The notes: generated from the sequence alone by a model not told the origin. Numbered from the stretch's first letter, positions 9,111 through 17,924 are shown. The stretch is 64,000 bases of DNA from Lentzea jiangxiensis (GCF_900104175.1 NZ_FNIX01000021.1:1-64000), one strand, 5' to 3'. Program-made: numbers and translations.

Positions 9111-9432
9111 GAAAGCCATAGATGAGAGCGCTCATCGGGTCCGGCCGACGCTGCTCCCGAGGCGAGTGCGCGGGCCGCAACGGCCTCGTTCCAGCGTCCG
9201 TCGCGATCAGTTCGGATCGCGCGCGGCGAACCTCGTCGACCGTGTCGCGGTTTATCACTCGATGTTGTCCTTCCTGCTCGGATCACCAGAACCGCTGTCA
9301 CCAATCGATGCGCGGCGGCCGAGACCGTCTGATGTGGACGGTCACCTGGCCTGCACCCCACCGGAGACCACACCTCGCGTGAACCCCGAGTTCGCGCCTT
9401 TCGCCACTGGGCGAACCGGGACCGAAAACCTC
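9111..9432. other. Intergenic stretch between convergent genes
   Basis: No supported gene lies here. One notable site is tgagagcgctcatc at 9124-9137, which shares eleven bases with the LacI-type palindrome in front of the glucanase gene (17807-17820). Otherwise nothing recognisable was seen. Confidence 0.4.
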
Positions 9433-10335
9433 CTACTGGGCGAACAACGCGGCGCAGTGGTCGGCGAACGCTTGCGCGCGGCGCGTCAGCGGCCCGTTCG
9501 CCCAGCCCAGCACCACGGGCGTCGTGGGCACCTCGTCGCGCAACGGCACGGCGACCACCTCCAGCCCCTCGTACGACCGGCCCAGCGCGGGCTGCTGCAC
9601 GGTGATCGAGTACCCGATCCCCCGCGCCACCAGCGACCGCGCGAGCTCGAAGCTGCGCGCCCGGTGCGTCACGACCATCTCCGCCCCGGCTGCCGCGAAC
9701 ACCGAGCGGAAGTAGCGCTCGCTCGGCGGAACGTCGAGCAGCACGAACGGATCCCCGGCGAGCTCGCGCAGCGCCACCGCACGACGGCGGCGCAACCGGT
9801 GGTCCGCGGGCAGGAGCACCTTCGGGGGCTGGTCGTACAGCGTCCGGGTCGTGATGCCCGGCACCAGGTCCTGGTCGTAGAGGAACGCGATCTCGCACCG
9901 CCCGGACACCACGTCCTCCCCGATCTCCGGCAGGCTCCCCTCTACGAACCGGACCGACACCTCCGGGTGTGCTCGCTCGAACGTGGCGATCGCGGCGGGC
10001 AGGTGGAACGGCGCGATCGGCGTGTAGCAGCCGACCGTGAGCACACCGCCGATCTTCTGGCTGAGCCCGCGCGCCTCGACGCCGAGGTCACCCATCGCGC
10101 CGACCACGCGGCGGGCGTCCGCGAGCACTCGCGCGCCCGCCGCCGTCACAGTGGCACCGCGCCGGGGTGACCGGACGACGAGCCGCAGGTCGAGCGCGCG
10201 TTCCAGTTCGCTCAACGCCAGCGAGATCGCACCTTGCGTGACGTGGCACCGAGCGGCGGCGCCGGTCACCGAGCCGGTTTCCGCCACCGCGATCAGGTAT
10301 TCCAGCTGCCGCACCGTCACGTTCGGCAAATTCAT
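9433..10335 (-). CDS. LysR-family transcriptional regulator
   Basis: A 300-residue LysR regulator. The N-terminal winged helix-turn-helix (about residues 6-65) is canonical: QLEYLIAVAETGSVTGAAARCHVTQGAISLALSELE reads as the scaffold in two overlapping halves. The remaining 210 residues form the periplasmic-binding-like effector domain (GVLTVGCYTPIAPFHLPAAI opens it). The gene is divergent from the nitroreductase-family gene at 10408. With only 72 bases between them, that gene is its most likely target. The inducer is not predictable from sequence. Confidence 0.9.
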   Translation of the reverse strand: MNLPNVTVRQLEYLIAVAETGSVTGAAARCHVTQGAISLALSELERALDLRLVVRSPRRGATVTAAGARVLADARRVVGAMGDLGVEARGLSQKIGGVLTVGCYTPIAPFHLPAAIATFERAHPEVSVRFVEGSLPEIGEDVVSGRCEIAFLYDQDLVPGITTRTLYDQPPKVLLPADHRLRRRRAVALRELAGDPFVLLDVPPSERYFRSVFAAAGAEMVVTHRARSFELARSLVARGIGYSITVQQPALGRSYEGLEVVAVPLRDEVPTTPVVLGWANGPLTRRAQAFADHCAALFAQ

Positions 10336-10407
10336 GAGCAGAGCTTATAGCTGAGTTCAAGAACTTGAGCTGGCCAAAACAGTCGGCTACCGGCACTGTC
10401 GCCAGTC
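10336..10407. promoter_or_regulatory. Divergent promoter region, LysR / nitroreductase
   Basis: These 72 bases separate two divergent starts and must hold both promoters. The half-sites ctgagttcaagaactt... contain the short inverted repeat gttcaagaac (about 10354-10363), a plausible LysR site. Confidence 0.45.
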
Positions 10408-11076
10408 GTGACCCGACCGCACCGCCACCCGTTCCGCCCGTACACCCCGCCGCGAGTGCCGATCGGCGAAGGACTCGACCGCGGCCGCGCGTTCCACCGC
10501 CTGCTGGACGAACGGCGGTCCGTGCGCTGGTTCTCGCCCGACCCCGTGCCGGCGGAAGCGGTCGAACTCGCCGTGCGAGCCGCGAACACCGCCCCGAGCG
10601 GAGCGCACCAGCAGCCGTGGCGGTTCGTCGCCACGCGGGACCCCGGCCTCAAGCACCGCATCCGCTCGGCGGCCGAGGAGGAGGAACGCCGCTTCTACCA
10701 CGAGCGCGCGGTCCCCGACTGGCACGCGGCCCTGGCCCGCCTGGAGACCGACGCGACCAAGGAGTTCCTCGAAGTCGCCCCGTGGCTGGTGGTCGCGTTC
10801 GCGCAGAAGCAGCAGGACGGCAAGAAGACCTACTACACGAACGAAAGCGTCGGCATCGCCTGCGGCTTCTTCATCGCCGCGTTGCACACGATGGGTTTGG
10901 CGACGCTGACGCACACACCGAACCCGATGACGTTCCTCAGCGACCTGCTGGGACGGGAGGGCGAACGGCCGTACATCCTCTTCCCGGTCGGCTACCCGGC
11001 CGACGACTGCGAGGTGCCGGACCTCCGCCGCAAACCGCTGGGCGAGGCACTCACGTTCACCGGCGGATTTGCCTGA
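10408..11076 (+). CDS. Nitroreductase-family flavoprotein (iodotyrosine-deiodinase-like)
   Basis: A 222-residue FMN-dependent nitroreductase-fold protein. RRSVRWFS near residue 37 and APSGAHQQPWRFVA near 62 are the FMN-contacting segments. SVGIACGFFIAALHTMGL in the second half forms the dimer and flavin pocket. The pattern in the middle and the THTPNP segment is closer to the iodotyrosine deiodinase/BluB-like branch than to classical NfsB. The likely reaction is reduction or reductive dehalogenation of a small aromatic with NAD(P)H. The start is GTG 10408. It is probably controlled by the divergent LysR gene and may be co-transcribed with the AraC gene 28 bases downstream. Confidence 0.8.
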   Translation: MTRPHRHPFRPYTPPRVPIGEGLDRGRAFHRLLDERRSVRWFSPDPVPAEAVELAVRAANTAPSGAHQQPWRFVATRDPGLKHRIRSAAEEEERRFYHERAVPDWHAALARLETDATKEFLEVAPWLVVAFAQKQQDGKKTYYTNESVGIACGFFIAALHTMGLATLTHTPNPMTFLSDLLGREGERPYILFPVGYPADDCEVPDLRRKPLGEALTFTGGFA

Positions 11077-11104
11077 TCATCCCGCCGACGAGGAGCATCG
11101 GGGC

Positions 11105-11968
11105 GTGGACGAACTGCGCGCGTTGCTCGCCAAGCACGCCAGGCCCGACCTGACCACGGCGATCCCGGACGTCCTGGTCTCGAAGACCACGGTCGCCGGG
11201 CCGCCCGCGCCGTCGATGACCGGCACGATCCTCGCGTTCGTCGCCCAAGGCCGCAAACGCATCGCGTCGGGCGACCGCGTCCACGACTACCGGGCCGGCC
11301 AGTACCTGGTCGCCTCGGTCGACCTGCCGATCACCGGCAACTACGTGGACATCAGCCCGTCGGAACCCGCGCTCGGCCTCGGCCTGGTCCTGCGCCCCGA
11401 CGACGTCGCCCACCTCCTGCTGTCCCAGGACCTCCCGAAGCCCTCCGGCACCCCGGAGGGCCTGGCCGTCAGCGACGCGAGCCCCGAGCTGGTCGACGCC
11501 GTGACGAGACTCGCGCGCCTGCTGGACCGGCCCCGCGACGCGCGGGCGCTGGCCCCGCTCGTCAAGCAGGAGATCCTCTGGCGGGTGATGACCGGCGAGC
11601 AGGGCGCGGCGGTGCGCCAGCTCGGCTCGCAGGACAGCAGCCTCAGCCACATCTCCCGGGCCGTCACGTGGATCCGCGAGAACTTCGCCGAGTCGTTCAG
11701 GGTCGAGACCGTCGCGCGGATCGCGGGCATGAGCGAGTCGGCGTTCTACCGCAACTTCCAGGCCGTCACGGCCATGAGCCCGATCCAGTTCCAGAAGCAG
11801 ATCCGCCTGCAGGAGGCCCGGTTGCTGCTCGCGACGACCCGGGACGTGACGAGCGTGAGCCACCGCGTCGGCTACGACAGCCCGTCGCAGTTCAGCCGCG
11901 AGTACCGGCGCCAGTTCGGCGCGCCGCCGAGCCGCGACGCCCGCCTCAGGCCGCAGCCCGCTCTCTGA
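11105..11968 (+). CDS. AraC-family transcriptional regulator
   Basis: A 287-residue regulator. Residues 1 to about 165 are the AraC N-terminal domain of the type with SKTTVAGPPAPSMTGTILAFVAQG and QYLVASVDLPITG. Residues about 180-275 hold the two C-terminal helix-turn-helix motifs (VETVARIAGMSESAFYRNFQ and VTSVSHRVGYDSPSQFSREY). GTG 11105 is taken as start because gaggag (11090-11095) lies at a good distance; an upstream TTG at 11069 would overlap the nitroreductase gene. Genes of this subfamily often sit beside short-chain or aldo-keto reductases and sense small organic molecules. Its 3' end overlaps the convergent membrane protein gene by 23 bases. Confidence 0.88.
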   Translation: MDELRALLAKHARPDLTTAIPDVLVSKTTVAGPPAPSMTGTILAFVAQGRKRIASGDRVHDYRAGQYLVASVDLPITGNYVDISPSEPALGLGLVLRPDDVAHLLLSQDLPKPSGTPEGLAVSDASPELVDAVTRLARLLDRPRDARALAPLVKQEILWRVMTGEQGAAVRQLGSQDSSLSHISRAVTWIRENFAESFRVETVARIAGMSESAFYRNFQAVTAMSPIQFQKQIRLQEARLLLATTRDVTSVSHRVGYDSPSQFSREYRRQFGAPPSRDARLRPQPAL

Positions 11969-13127
11969 CGTCCAGGTAGACCGCGCGGACCTCCAGCGTC
12001 CGCTCGACCTTCTCGAGCACCGGGGCGAAGAACTGGCGCCGGTGCTCGGCGTCGCTCATCGAGATCACCGAGAAGTACATGCTGCCGAACGCCGCGAACA
12101 GCGTGGCGTTGCGCAGCATCGCCTGCGGCACCCCGAGCCACGAGAGGGCGGGCGGCGACCCGATCCACTGCTCGGCTATCTCCGGTGTGACGACGATCAG
12201 CCCCAGCAGCACGAAGAACGCGAAGAGCGCGAGCCCGACGACGGCGGCCTGCACGAGCTGGCGGATCGCGAGCATCACCAGCAGGTTGCGCACCTGCCGG
12301 CCGGTCAACCGCCTGGGCGGCAGCGGCGCGGCGATCTCGACGCCGGACAGCGGCGTGCCCTCGCAGGCGCCCCGCAGGACCTCCGGCCGCAGGTCCTGCT
12401 CCACCCGGCCGATCTCGTCGCGCAACCGGGCGGCGGCCGCCAGCACGGTGATCGCGGCGAACAGCAGCACGACGAGGCTGACGCGAGGCCAGCGCAGCTG
12501 GTTCATCGCCTGCCACAGCTCACCGGTGAAGAACAGGAACAGCGTCACGAACAGCATCGGCGGCAACGCCCGCCCGAGCAGGTGCACGCTGTTGCGCAGG
12601 TCCGCGATCACGTGCCGGATCGCGGCTTTGAGCAACGCCCCGAGCCCGTAGGTGGTGGCGAGCATCGTCGCCACGAACGCGAACCCGAACACGACGACGA
12701 ACCACACCAGCGCGACCCACACCGAGTCGGTCTCGCGGTCGCCGTCCGGCGCGGTGAACTTGATGTCGATCGCGGACTGCACCAGCGGCGTGGCCACCGG
12801 GGTCACCGCGTACGCGACCAGCACCAGCACCGTCGTGCGCGGCGAGAAGCTCGGCATCCGCCGCACGAACAGCGACAGCAGGACCCACGCCGACACCGTC
12901 GTCGCGACGATCAGCCCGAGCAGCAGCCACCGCGACAGCCCGGAGGACTGCTGCAGCACCAGCCACGCGAGGCTGCCGACGGCGACGAACGTGAGCGCGG
13001 GTGTCATCCGCGGCAGCACGTGCGACCGGAAGCCGTAGCCCTCGATCATGGTCGGCGCGCCCTGCCGCACGAACCACTGCTCGGTCCGCCGCAGCAGGAC
13101 GTCCTCCGAAACCATGCCGGAGATCAT
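11946..13127 (-). CDS. Multi-pass integral membrane protein, function unknown
   Basis: A 393-residue protein with about seven to nine hydrophobic segments, for example LTFVAVGSLAWLVL, WLLLGLIVATTVSAWVLL, VWFVVVFGFAFVATML and VVGLALFAFFVLLGLIVV. A soluble stretch rich in charged residues separates two membrane blocks around residues 245-285. I do not recognise a named family. It starts 4 bases downstream of the SDR stop at 13131, so the two are probably translated as a pair. No transport or enzyme motif was seen. Confidence 0.7.
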   Translation of the reverse strand: MISGMVSEDVLLRRTEQWFVRQGAPTMIEGYGFRSHVLPRMTPALTFVAVGSLAWLVLQQSSGLSRWLLLGLIVATTVSAWVLLSLFVRRMPSFSPRTTVLVLVAYAVTPVATPLVQSAIDIKFTAPDGDRETDSVWVALVWFVVVFGFAFVATMLATTYGLGALLKAAIRHVIADLRNSVHLLGRALPPMLFVTLFLFFTGELWQAMNQLRWPRVSLVVLLFAAITVLAAAARLRDEIGRVEQDLRPEVLRGACEGTPLSGVEIAAPLPPRRLTGRQVRNLLVMLAIRQLVQAAVVGLALFAFFVLLGLIVVTPEIAEQWIGSPPALSWLGVPQAMLRNATLFAAFGSMYFSVISMSDAEHRRQFFAPVLEKVERTLEVRAVYLDVRERAAA

Positions 13128-13130
13128 CCC

Positions 13131-13946
13131 TCAGCGGTCGTAGAGCTTCGCCATCACGCTGAAGTAGTGGGTCGGCATGATGCGGGCGAGCGCGTCGAAC
13201 ACGTACGCGTCCGGCCCGACCAGCACCCGCGACTTGCCCTTCTCGACGCCGCGGTGGATGATCTCGGCCGCCTTGTCCGGGGTCGTGAGGGCCATCTTGT
13301 CGAAGTCCGCCGCCATCTGCTCCCGCGACCGGCCGCGCACGTCCAGCTCGCTGTAGACGCGCGCGTTGCGGATGATGTTGGTCTTGATGCCGCCGGGGTG
13401 CACGGTGACGGCGGAGACGCCCGTGCCGCGCAACTCCTGGCGCAACGAGTCGGTGAAGCCGCGGACGGCGAACTTCGCGGCGCAGTAGGCGCTCTGGTTC
13501 GGCATGCCGACGAGCCCGAACACGCTGGAGGTGTTCACGACGACGCCGTAGTTCTGCTTCACGAGCTGCGGCAGGAACGCCCGCGTGCCGTGCACGACGC
13601 CCCAGTAGTTGATGTCGAACAGCCAGGAGTCGTCCTCCGGCACGGAGTTCAGCACGCTCGTCGAGGTGGCGACGCCCGCGTTGTTGAACACCGCGGCCAG
13701 CGGGAGGTCCAGCCAGTCCTGGACCTCCCTCGCGAACTCACCGACGTCGCCGGCGTCGCGCACGTCGAGCACCCGCGTGAGGACCGGGCCGGTGAGCGAG
13801 GCCGCGGTCTTCTCCAGCTCGCTCCCGTCGACGTCGGCGATGGCCACCGGACAACCGTTGCGGGACAACCGCTGCGCGAGGCTGCGGCCGATCCCCGAGG
13901 CCGCCCCGGTGATCACCGCCGGACGTCCTGAGATCCTGCGGACCAT
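13131..13946 (-). CDS. Short-chain dehydrogenase/reductase
   Basis: A 271-residue classical SDR. It has the NAD(P) motif TGAASGIG near residue 15, NNAG at about 90, the catalytic Ser in NTSSVFG and the YxxxK pair in SAYCAAKFAVRG, so all catalytic residues are present. ADVDG after the second strand, with an acidic residue, favours NAD. ATG 13946 has aggag upstream. Its family members often act on fatty-acyl or steroid-like alcohols. The remnant of an acyl-CoA synthetase just upstream suggests the pair once worked on an activated acid, which is inference. The membrane protein gene follows after 3 bases. Confidence 0.88.
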   Translation of the reverse strand: MVRRISGRPAVITGAASGIGRSLAQRLSRNGCPVAIADVDGSELEKTAASLTGPVLTRVLDVRDAGDVGEFAREVQDWLDLPLAAVFNNAGVATSTSVLNSVPEDDSWLFDINYWGVVHGTRAFLPQLVKQNYGVVVNTSSVFGLVGMPNQSAYCAAKFAVRGFTDSLRQELRGTGVSAVTVHPGGIKTNIIRNARVYSELDVRGRSREQMAADFDKMALTTPDKAAEIIHRGVEKGKSRVLVGPDAYVFDALARIMPTHYFSVMAKLYDR

Positions 13947-13983
13947 GTCTGCTCCTGTCGTCGGGGACGGCGGAGCCCCCACG

Positions 13984-14502
13984 TTAGCGGCGCGGCTCGG
14001 GGAACTGGTCGTCCCTCCACTCCCCGGTCGACGAGCACGACCGGCACACCGGGCAGCCGGGCGAGCTGATGTTGAGCTGCACGTCTCCTGGCCGGACGCC
14101 GATCCAACGCATGGTCGTGAGGTGCCCGACCGGGTACGAGGCCTGGGTGTGCTCGACGAGCTTCGGGCGGCTGGTCGTGCCGGACGGTGCCGCGCCGCAG
14201 GCGGTCGGCGAGGTCCGCCGGTCCGAGGGCGGTGGTGGTCGGCATGACGACGGCACCGAGCTCCATCACCGCGGGCATCGACTCCCACAGCTCGACCTGG
14301 TTGCCGAGCATGATCACCACGCTGTCGCCCTTGCCGACGCCGTGGCGCACGAGCCAGCGCGCGACGCGGTTCGAGCGGCGGCGCATCTCGTCGAACGAGC
14401 AGGCGCGCTCGTCGCCGTCCTCCTCGACGATGTTCACGTGAACGCTTCCGGGTCGCTGAGCACGAGGTCGCGGGCCGCGCGGCAGGTGTCGTGACCGGAC
14501 AT
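13984..14502 (-). pseudogene. Degraded acyl-CoA synthetase (AMP-ligase) remnant
   Basis: Three reading frames carry successive pieces of one acyl-CoA synthetase. The start (ATG 14502 with aggagg upstream) runs to SDPEAFT and a stop. A second frame continues with VNIVEEDGDER, FDEMRRRSNRVARWL and VVIMLGNQVELWESMP. A third holds the AMP-binding motif SGTTSRPKLVEHTQ and LTTMRWIGVRPGDV, ending at NISSPG. About 80 residues are missing before the SGTT motif and the whole C-terminal half is absent. The protein cannot be functional. The frames are unambiguous, so this is a real pseudogene rather than a small gene. Confidence 0.85.
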
Positions 14503-14559
14503 CGCCGGCCTCCTGTTCCGCCGGTACGGAGGGTGCGGAGGGGCTCAGGCGATCGGGAT

Positions 14560-14582
14560 ACCCCCGTCCGGGGGTGCACCCC
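14560..14582. promoter_or_regulatory. Overlapping inverted repeats upstream of the LuxR-type gene
   Basis: ACCCCCG (14560-14566) and CGGGGGT (14569-14575) form an inverted repeat with a 2-base gap, overlapping the perfect 12-base palindrome ggggtgcacccc (14571-14582). They sit between the synthetase remnant and the divergent LuxR-type gene, a natural operator position. Confidence 0.5.
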
Positions 14583-14618
14583 TTTTTAAGGGTGCCGTCG
14601 TCAGCGAAACTGCTGGAC

Positions 14619-15380
14619 GTGTCGCCAGACCGCTTCCAGGCGTTGCTGCCGCAACGGCTGGACGTGCTCCGCCGAGCCACCGGGCTGCCCGTCGTGTTCG
14701 GCGGTGCCGTCACGCCCGGCCACGACCTGGTGCTGAGCAGCTTCTTCGGCACGCACGGCACGTCGTTGCGGGGACTGCGCGTCGGCACCGGCCGCGGCCT
14801 CGGCGGCACCGCGATCGCGATGGGCACGGCGGTCCGCGTCAACGACTACGCCTCCACCCGGGCGATCACCCACGAGTTCGACCAGATGGTGGTCGTGGAG
14901 GAACGGCTCACCTCGGTGTTCGCCTACCCGGTGACGGTGCGCGGCACCGTGCACGGCGTCCTGTACGGGGCCGTGCGCGGGCAGGCGACCGTCGGCGACC
15001 GGGCGATCAGGATCGCCGGCGCCATCGCGCAGGGCTTCGCACAGGACCTGGACATGCCTTCACTGCACACACAAGCCGCACTCCGCGAACTGGCCGAGGT
15101 CACCAAGCTCGTCGACGACCCCGTGCTGCGCGAACGGCTCCACAACGTCCACCGGAACCTCGGCGGCGAGGCTCCCGTCTCCGTCCCGACGGGCCTGACG
15201 CCCCGCGAACTCGATACGCTCCGGCTGGCCGCGGTCGGTGCCTCGAACCGGGAGATAGCCGCCGAGCTCGGGTTGAGCACCGAAACCGTCAAGGCCTACC
15301 TCCGCAGCTCGATGCGCAAGCTGGGGGTGCACAACAGAACCGCCGCGGTCCACGCGGCGAGGTCGACGGGAGCGCTCTGA
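14619..15380 (+). CDS. GAF/LuxR-type transcriptional regulator
   Basis: A regulator of about 253 residues. The N-terminal half resembles a GAF sensor domain (FQALLPQRLDVLRRATGLPVVF, then GTGRGLGGTAIAMG). The C-terminus is a LuxR-type helix-turn-helix (LTPRELDTLRLAAVGASNRE, then LGLSTETVKAYLRSSMRKLG). I take GTG 14619 because the operator-like palindromes then lie upstream; GTG 14574 is also in frame but falls inside the palindrome. This family commonly sits divergent from an acyl-CoA synthetase gene, which here is the remnant at 13984-14502. Its stop codon directly abuts the start of the next gene, indicating translational coupling. Confidence 0.8.
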   Translation: MSPDRFQALLPQRLDVLRRATGLPVVFGGAVTPGHDLVLSSFFGTHGTSLRGLRVGTGRGLGGTAIAMGTAVRVNDYASTRAITHEFDQMVVVEERLTSVFAYPVTVRGTVHGVLYGAVRGQATVGDRAIRIAGAIAQGFAQDLDMPSLHTQAALRELAEVTKLVDDPVLRERLHNVHRNLGGEAPVSVPTGLTPRELDTLRLAAVGASNREIAAELGLSTETVKAYLRSSMRKLGVHNRTAAVHAARSTGAL

Positions 15381-15803
15381 ATGTCGTTGCTGCAGAAGGC
15401 CGTCACCGGCACGGACCGCCTGCTGTACAAGCTGACCGGCGGCAAGGTCGGGCTCGTGTCGTTCAGCGGTCAGAAGGGCCTCACGCTCATCACCACCGGC
15501 GCCAAGACCGGTGAGCGGCGCGAGAACCAGGTCCAGTACGTGGCCGACGGCGACTCGATGCTGGTCGTCGGGTCGAACTGGGGCAAGCCGCACCACCCGG
15601 CTTGGACGGCGAACCTGCTGAAGAACCCGGACATCCAGGTGAACGTGCGCGGCGACGTCCGCGACGTGCGGGCGACGCTGCTCCAGGGCGCCGAACGCGA
15701 GCAGGCCTGGGCGAGGATGGTGGAGGCCTGGCCCGCGTTCCAGGACTACGTGCGGCGCTCAGGCGGTCGCGAGCTGCGGGTCTTCCGCCTCACCGCGCGC
15801 TGA
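15381..15803 (+). CDS. Deazaflavin (F420)-dependent nitroreductase-like protein
   Basis: A 140-residue split-barrel protein of the deazaflavin-dependent nitroreductase (Ddn) family. Family hallmarks are LITTGAKTGERRENQVQYV, the strand VVGSNWGKPHHPAWTANLLKN read in two parts, and the closing ARMVEAWPAFQDY. Members use the cofactor F420H2 or bind F420 to reduce quinones, nitro groups or enoates. The start ATG immediately follows the TGA of the upstream regulator. No signal peptide is present. The substrate cannot be told from sequence. Confidence 0.88.
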   Translation: MSLLQKAVTGTDRLLYKLTGGKVGLVSFSGQKGLTLITTGAKTGERRENQVQYVADGDSMLVVGSNWGKPHHPAWTANLLKNPDIQVNVRGDVRDVRATLLQGAEREQAWARMVEAWPAFQDYVRRSGGRELRVFRLTAR

Positions 15804-15828
15804 GCCCCACGCCGGCCAGGCGTCCACC

Positions 15829-16392
15829 TCACGGTTTTCCCCCGAGGTCGTCCAGGTACAGGCGGACCAGCTGCTCGTAGGTGTCGTCGAGCCCCTCCGG
15901 CAGGCCGAACCCGCCACCCGACTCGATCGACGCGAAGCCGTGCACGATCACCCGCAGCCGCCGCGTGGCGTGGACGGCGTCCGAGCCCTCCAGGCCGTAG
16001 CTCCGCAGGGTCGCGTACATGACCTCGACGAGCTTCTGCCCCGCCGCCTTCTGCAGGTCGTCGCGCAGCGGGTCCATCGGAGCGGCCGCGTAGCGCTTCG
16101 GGTGCTGCTGGACGTACGCCCGGTACGCGTGCATGAGCGCGCGGACGGCGTCCTCCCCCGACCGGCCGAGGACCGCGCCGGTGAAGTGGGACGTCATGTC
16201 CTCCAGCACCCGCACGCCGAGGTGGGCGCGCAGCTCCGCGAGGCTCGCGACGTGCTTGTAGAGCGACGGCGTGGCGACCCCGGTGCGGGCGGCGACGGCG
16301 GCGAGCGTCAGTCCCTCGACGCCCTGCTCGTCGACCAGCCCCAGCGCGGCGTCCACGACCTTCGCGGTGGTGAGACCTGCTCGAACTGCCAT
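15829..16392 (-). CDS. TetR-family transcriptional regulator
   Basis: A 187-residue TetR repressor. The DNA-binding domain spans residues 5-55 (VVDAALGLVDEQGVEGLTLAAVAARTGVATPSLYKHV is the standard three-helix pattern, here described rather than quoted in full). The C-terminal ligand domain is of the TetR_C WHG type (residues about 80-180). It starts 19 bases after the MFS gene on the same strand, so both are probably in one operon with the regulator last, a usual arrangement for self-regulated efflux. A short stem (15809-15823) lies between its end and the convergent nitroreductase gene. Confidence 0.88.
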   Translation of the reverse strand: MAVRAGLTTAKVVDAALGLVDEQGVEGLTLAAVAARTGVATPSLYKHVASLAELRAHLGVRVLEDMTSHFTGAVLGRSGEDAVRALMHAYRAYVQQHPKRYAAAPMDPLRDDLQKAAGQKLVEVMYATLRSYGLEGSDAVHATRRLRVIVHGFASIESGGGFGLPEGLDDTYEQLVRLYLDDLGGKP

Positions 16393-16411
16393 AGCCGTAA
16401 AGCTATTTGCA

Positions 16412-17587
16412 TTAGCCAGACGTCGTCAAGGGCGCCTTCCTGACGACGTGACCCACGAGGGCGATAGTGGCCATCAGAGCGACGAGCCCACAAACGCCGT
16501 ACCACCCGAACCGCACGAACGCCTGCACGCCCAGCCACGATCCGACCGCACCGCCGATGTACGCGCACGTCATGTAGGCGGTGTTCAGACGTCCGCGATG
16601 GGTGTCGCTCAGGTCGTACATGCGGGTGGAGTTGGCCACCGAACCGCACTGCATCGCCACGTCGAGCACGAGTGTGCCGAGCACCAGGGCGACCAGCCCG
16701 GCGACGCCACCGGCACCGCCGAACGCGAGCACCCCGGCCGACCCGGTCACCGCGAGCATGCAGACGAGGTTCACCGGATCCGATCCCCGCCGGTCCACGA
16801 TCCGCCCGGCGACCGGCGTCGCGGCCATCGTCACGAGGTTGACCAGTGCCAGCAGCCCGACGGCCTGCGCGCCGTAGCCGTAGCGCGGACCGGTCAGCAG
16901 CAGCGCGACACTCCCCCAGACCGCGCTGAACGCCCCGAAGACCATCGCCTGGTAGCCGCACGACCGGCGCAGTTCGGGTTCGTCCCGCAGCAGCCGCAAC
17001 GGTTCCAGCAACAGCGAGGGGTACGGCTGCCGCGTGTGCGGTTCGGTCGCCGGCAGCGCCCGCCACAGCGCCACGGCCATCACGAACGCGAGCCCGGAGG
17101 CCACGAGGTACGGCGCCCGCCAGTCCAGCCACTCCCCGAGCACGCCGCCGGCGGTGCGCGCGAGCAACATCCCGCCGATCGACCCGGCGAGCATCGTCCC
17201 GCTGGCCACGCCCCGGTTCTGCGGTGACACCATCCCGGCCACCATCGGCCCGATGATCGGCGCGATCACCGTCGCGACCCCCACGGCGACCCCCGCGGCG
17301 AACAACGGCCCGAACGACGGCGCGAACCCCGCGACGGCCAGCCCCAGCCCGGTGGCGGTGAACAGCGCGGCGGTCAACGGCCGGTACGGCACCCGGTCGC
17401 CCAGCGGCACCAGCAGGAAGATCCCGCACGCGTACCCGATCTGCGCGGCCGTGACGACCAGTGCGGCGCTGCCCGCCGGGATGCCGAGCCCGTCGGCGAC
17501 CAGCGGCGTGAGCGCCTGCGGGAAGTACACGTTGCCGACCGCCACACCGCACGCGACCGCGAGCAGCCACGTCATCCCCCGAGTCAT
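16412..17587 (-). CDS. MFS transporter, drug-efflux type
   Basis: A 391-residue major facilitator with about twelve membrane segments. The loop after segment 2 reads LVPLGDRVPYRPL, a version of the MFS signature, and a similar AGRIVDRRGSD occurs between segments 8 and 9. The first segment (MTWLLAVACGVAVGNVYFPQAL) and overall length match DHA1-type drug/proton antiporters. ATG 17587 is chosen over two upstream in-frame starts because family proteins begin just before the first membrane segment. The TetR gene 19 bases downstream probably controls it. The exported compound is unknown. Confidence 0.85.
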   Translation of the reverse strand: MTRGMTWLLAVACGVAVGNVYFPQALTPLVADGLGIPAGSAALVVTAAQIGYACGIFLLVPLGDRVPYRPLTAALFTATGLGLAVAGFAPSFGPLFAAGVAVGVATVIAPIIGPMVAGMVSPQNRGVASGTMLAGSIGGMLLARTAGGVLGEWLDWRAPYLVASGLAFVMAVALWRALPATEPHTRQPYPSLLLEPLRLLRDEPELRRSCGYQAMVFGAFSAVWGSVALLLTGPRYGYGAQAVGLLALVNLVTMAATPVAGRIVDRRGSDPVNLVCMLAVTGSAGVLAFGGAGGVAGLVALVLGTLVLDVAMQCGSVANSTRMYDLSDTHRGRLNTAYMTCAYIGGAVGSWLGVQAFVRFGWYGVCGLVALMATIALVGHVVRKAPLTTSG

Positions 17588-17772
17588 GACCCGAACGCTG
17601 GCGGGTGCCACCACCCGGCGCAATCGAATTCACACCCCGAGCCAGGTCGCTGAGCCCATCGGGGGACGCACCTCACCCCACCGGACGCGACGCGGGCAAC
17701 GGCGGGACATGTTTCCGTCCAAACAGGACGGGGGCTGCCGTCTCCCCGATCCGCTGTCCCAGTAGGACTGAT

Positions 17773-17820
17773 CGTTCCCACTGCCCGCATTCGCGGGAAC
17801 GCTCCCTGAGAGCGCTCTCA
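17773..17820 (+). promoter_or_regulatory. Operator region of the glucanase gene, with LacI-type palindrome
   Basis: The 337-base region 17588-17924 holds no gene but two dyads. CGTTCCC (17773-17779) pairs with GGGAACG (17795-17801), and TGAGAGCGCTCTCA (17807-17820) is a perfect 14-base palindrome. The latter closely resembles the CebR/LacI-type operator TGGGAGCGCTCCCA that controls beta-glucan and cellulose use in Streptomyces. The stretch that follows (17821-17850) is A/T-rich and probably contains the promoter. Confidence 0.65.
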
Positions 17821-17924
17821 TCTGACAAAATTCTGAAAACCTTTACACGTTGACCGAGAGTCACGGCATGACAACACTTCCGAACCACTGGGCGCACAAC
17901 TAAACACCCGGAAAGGTCGGTTCG

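Noticed and set aside
6830..9898. A 1022-codon minus-strand frame opposite the NACHT gene
   Set aside because: It is a shadow; the + strand gene has Walker motifs, a ribosome-binding site and a terminator.
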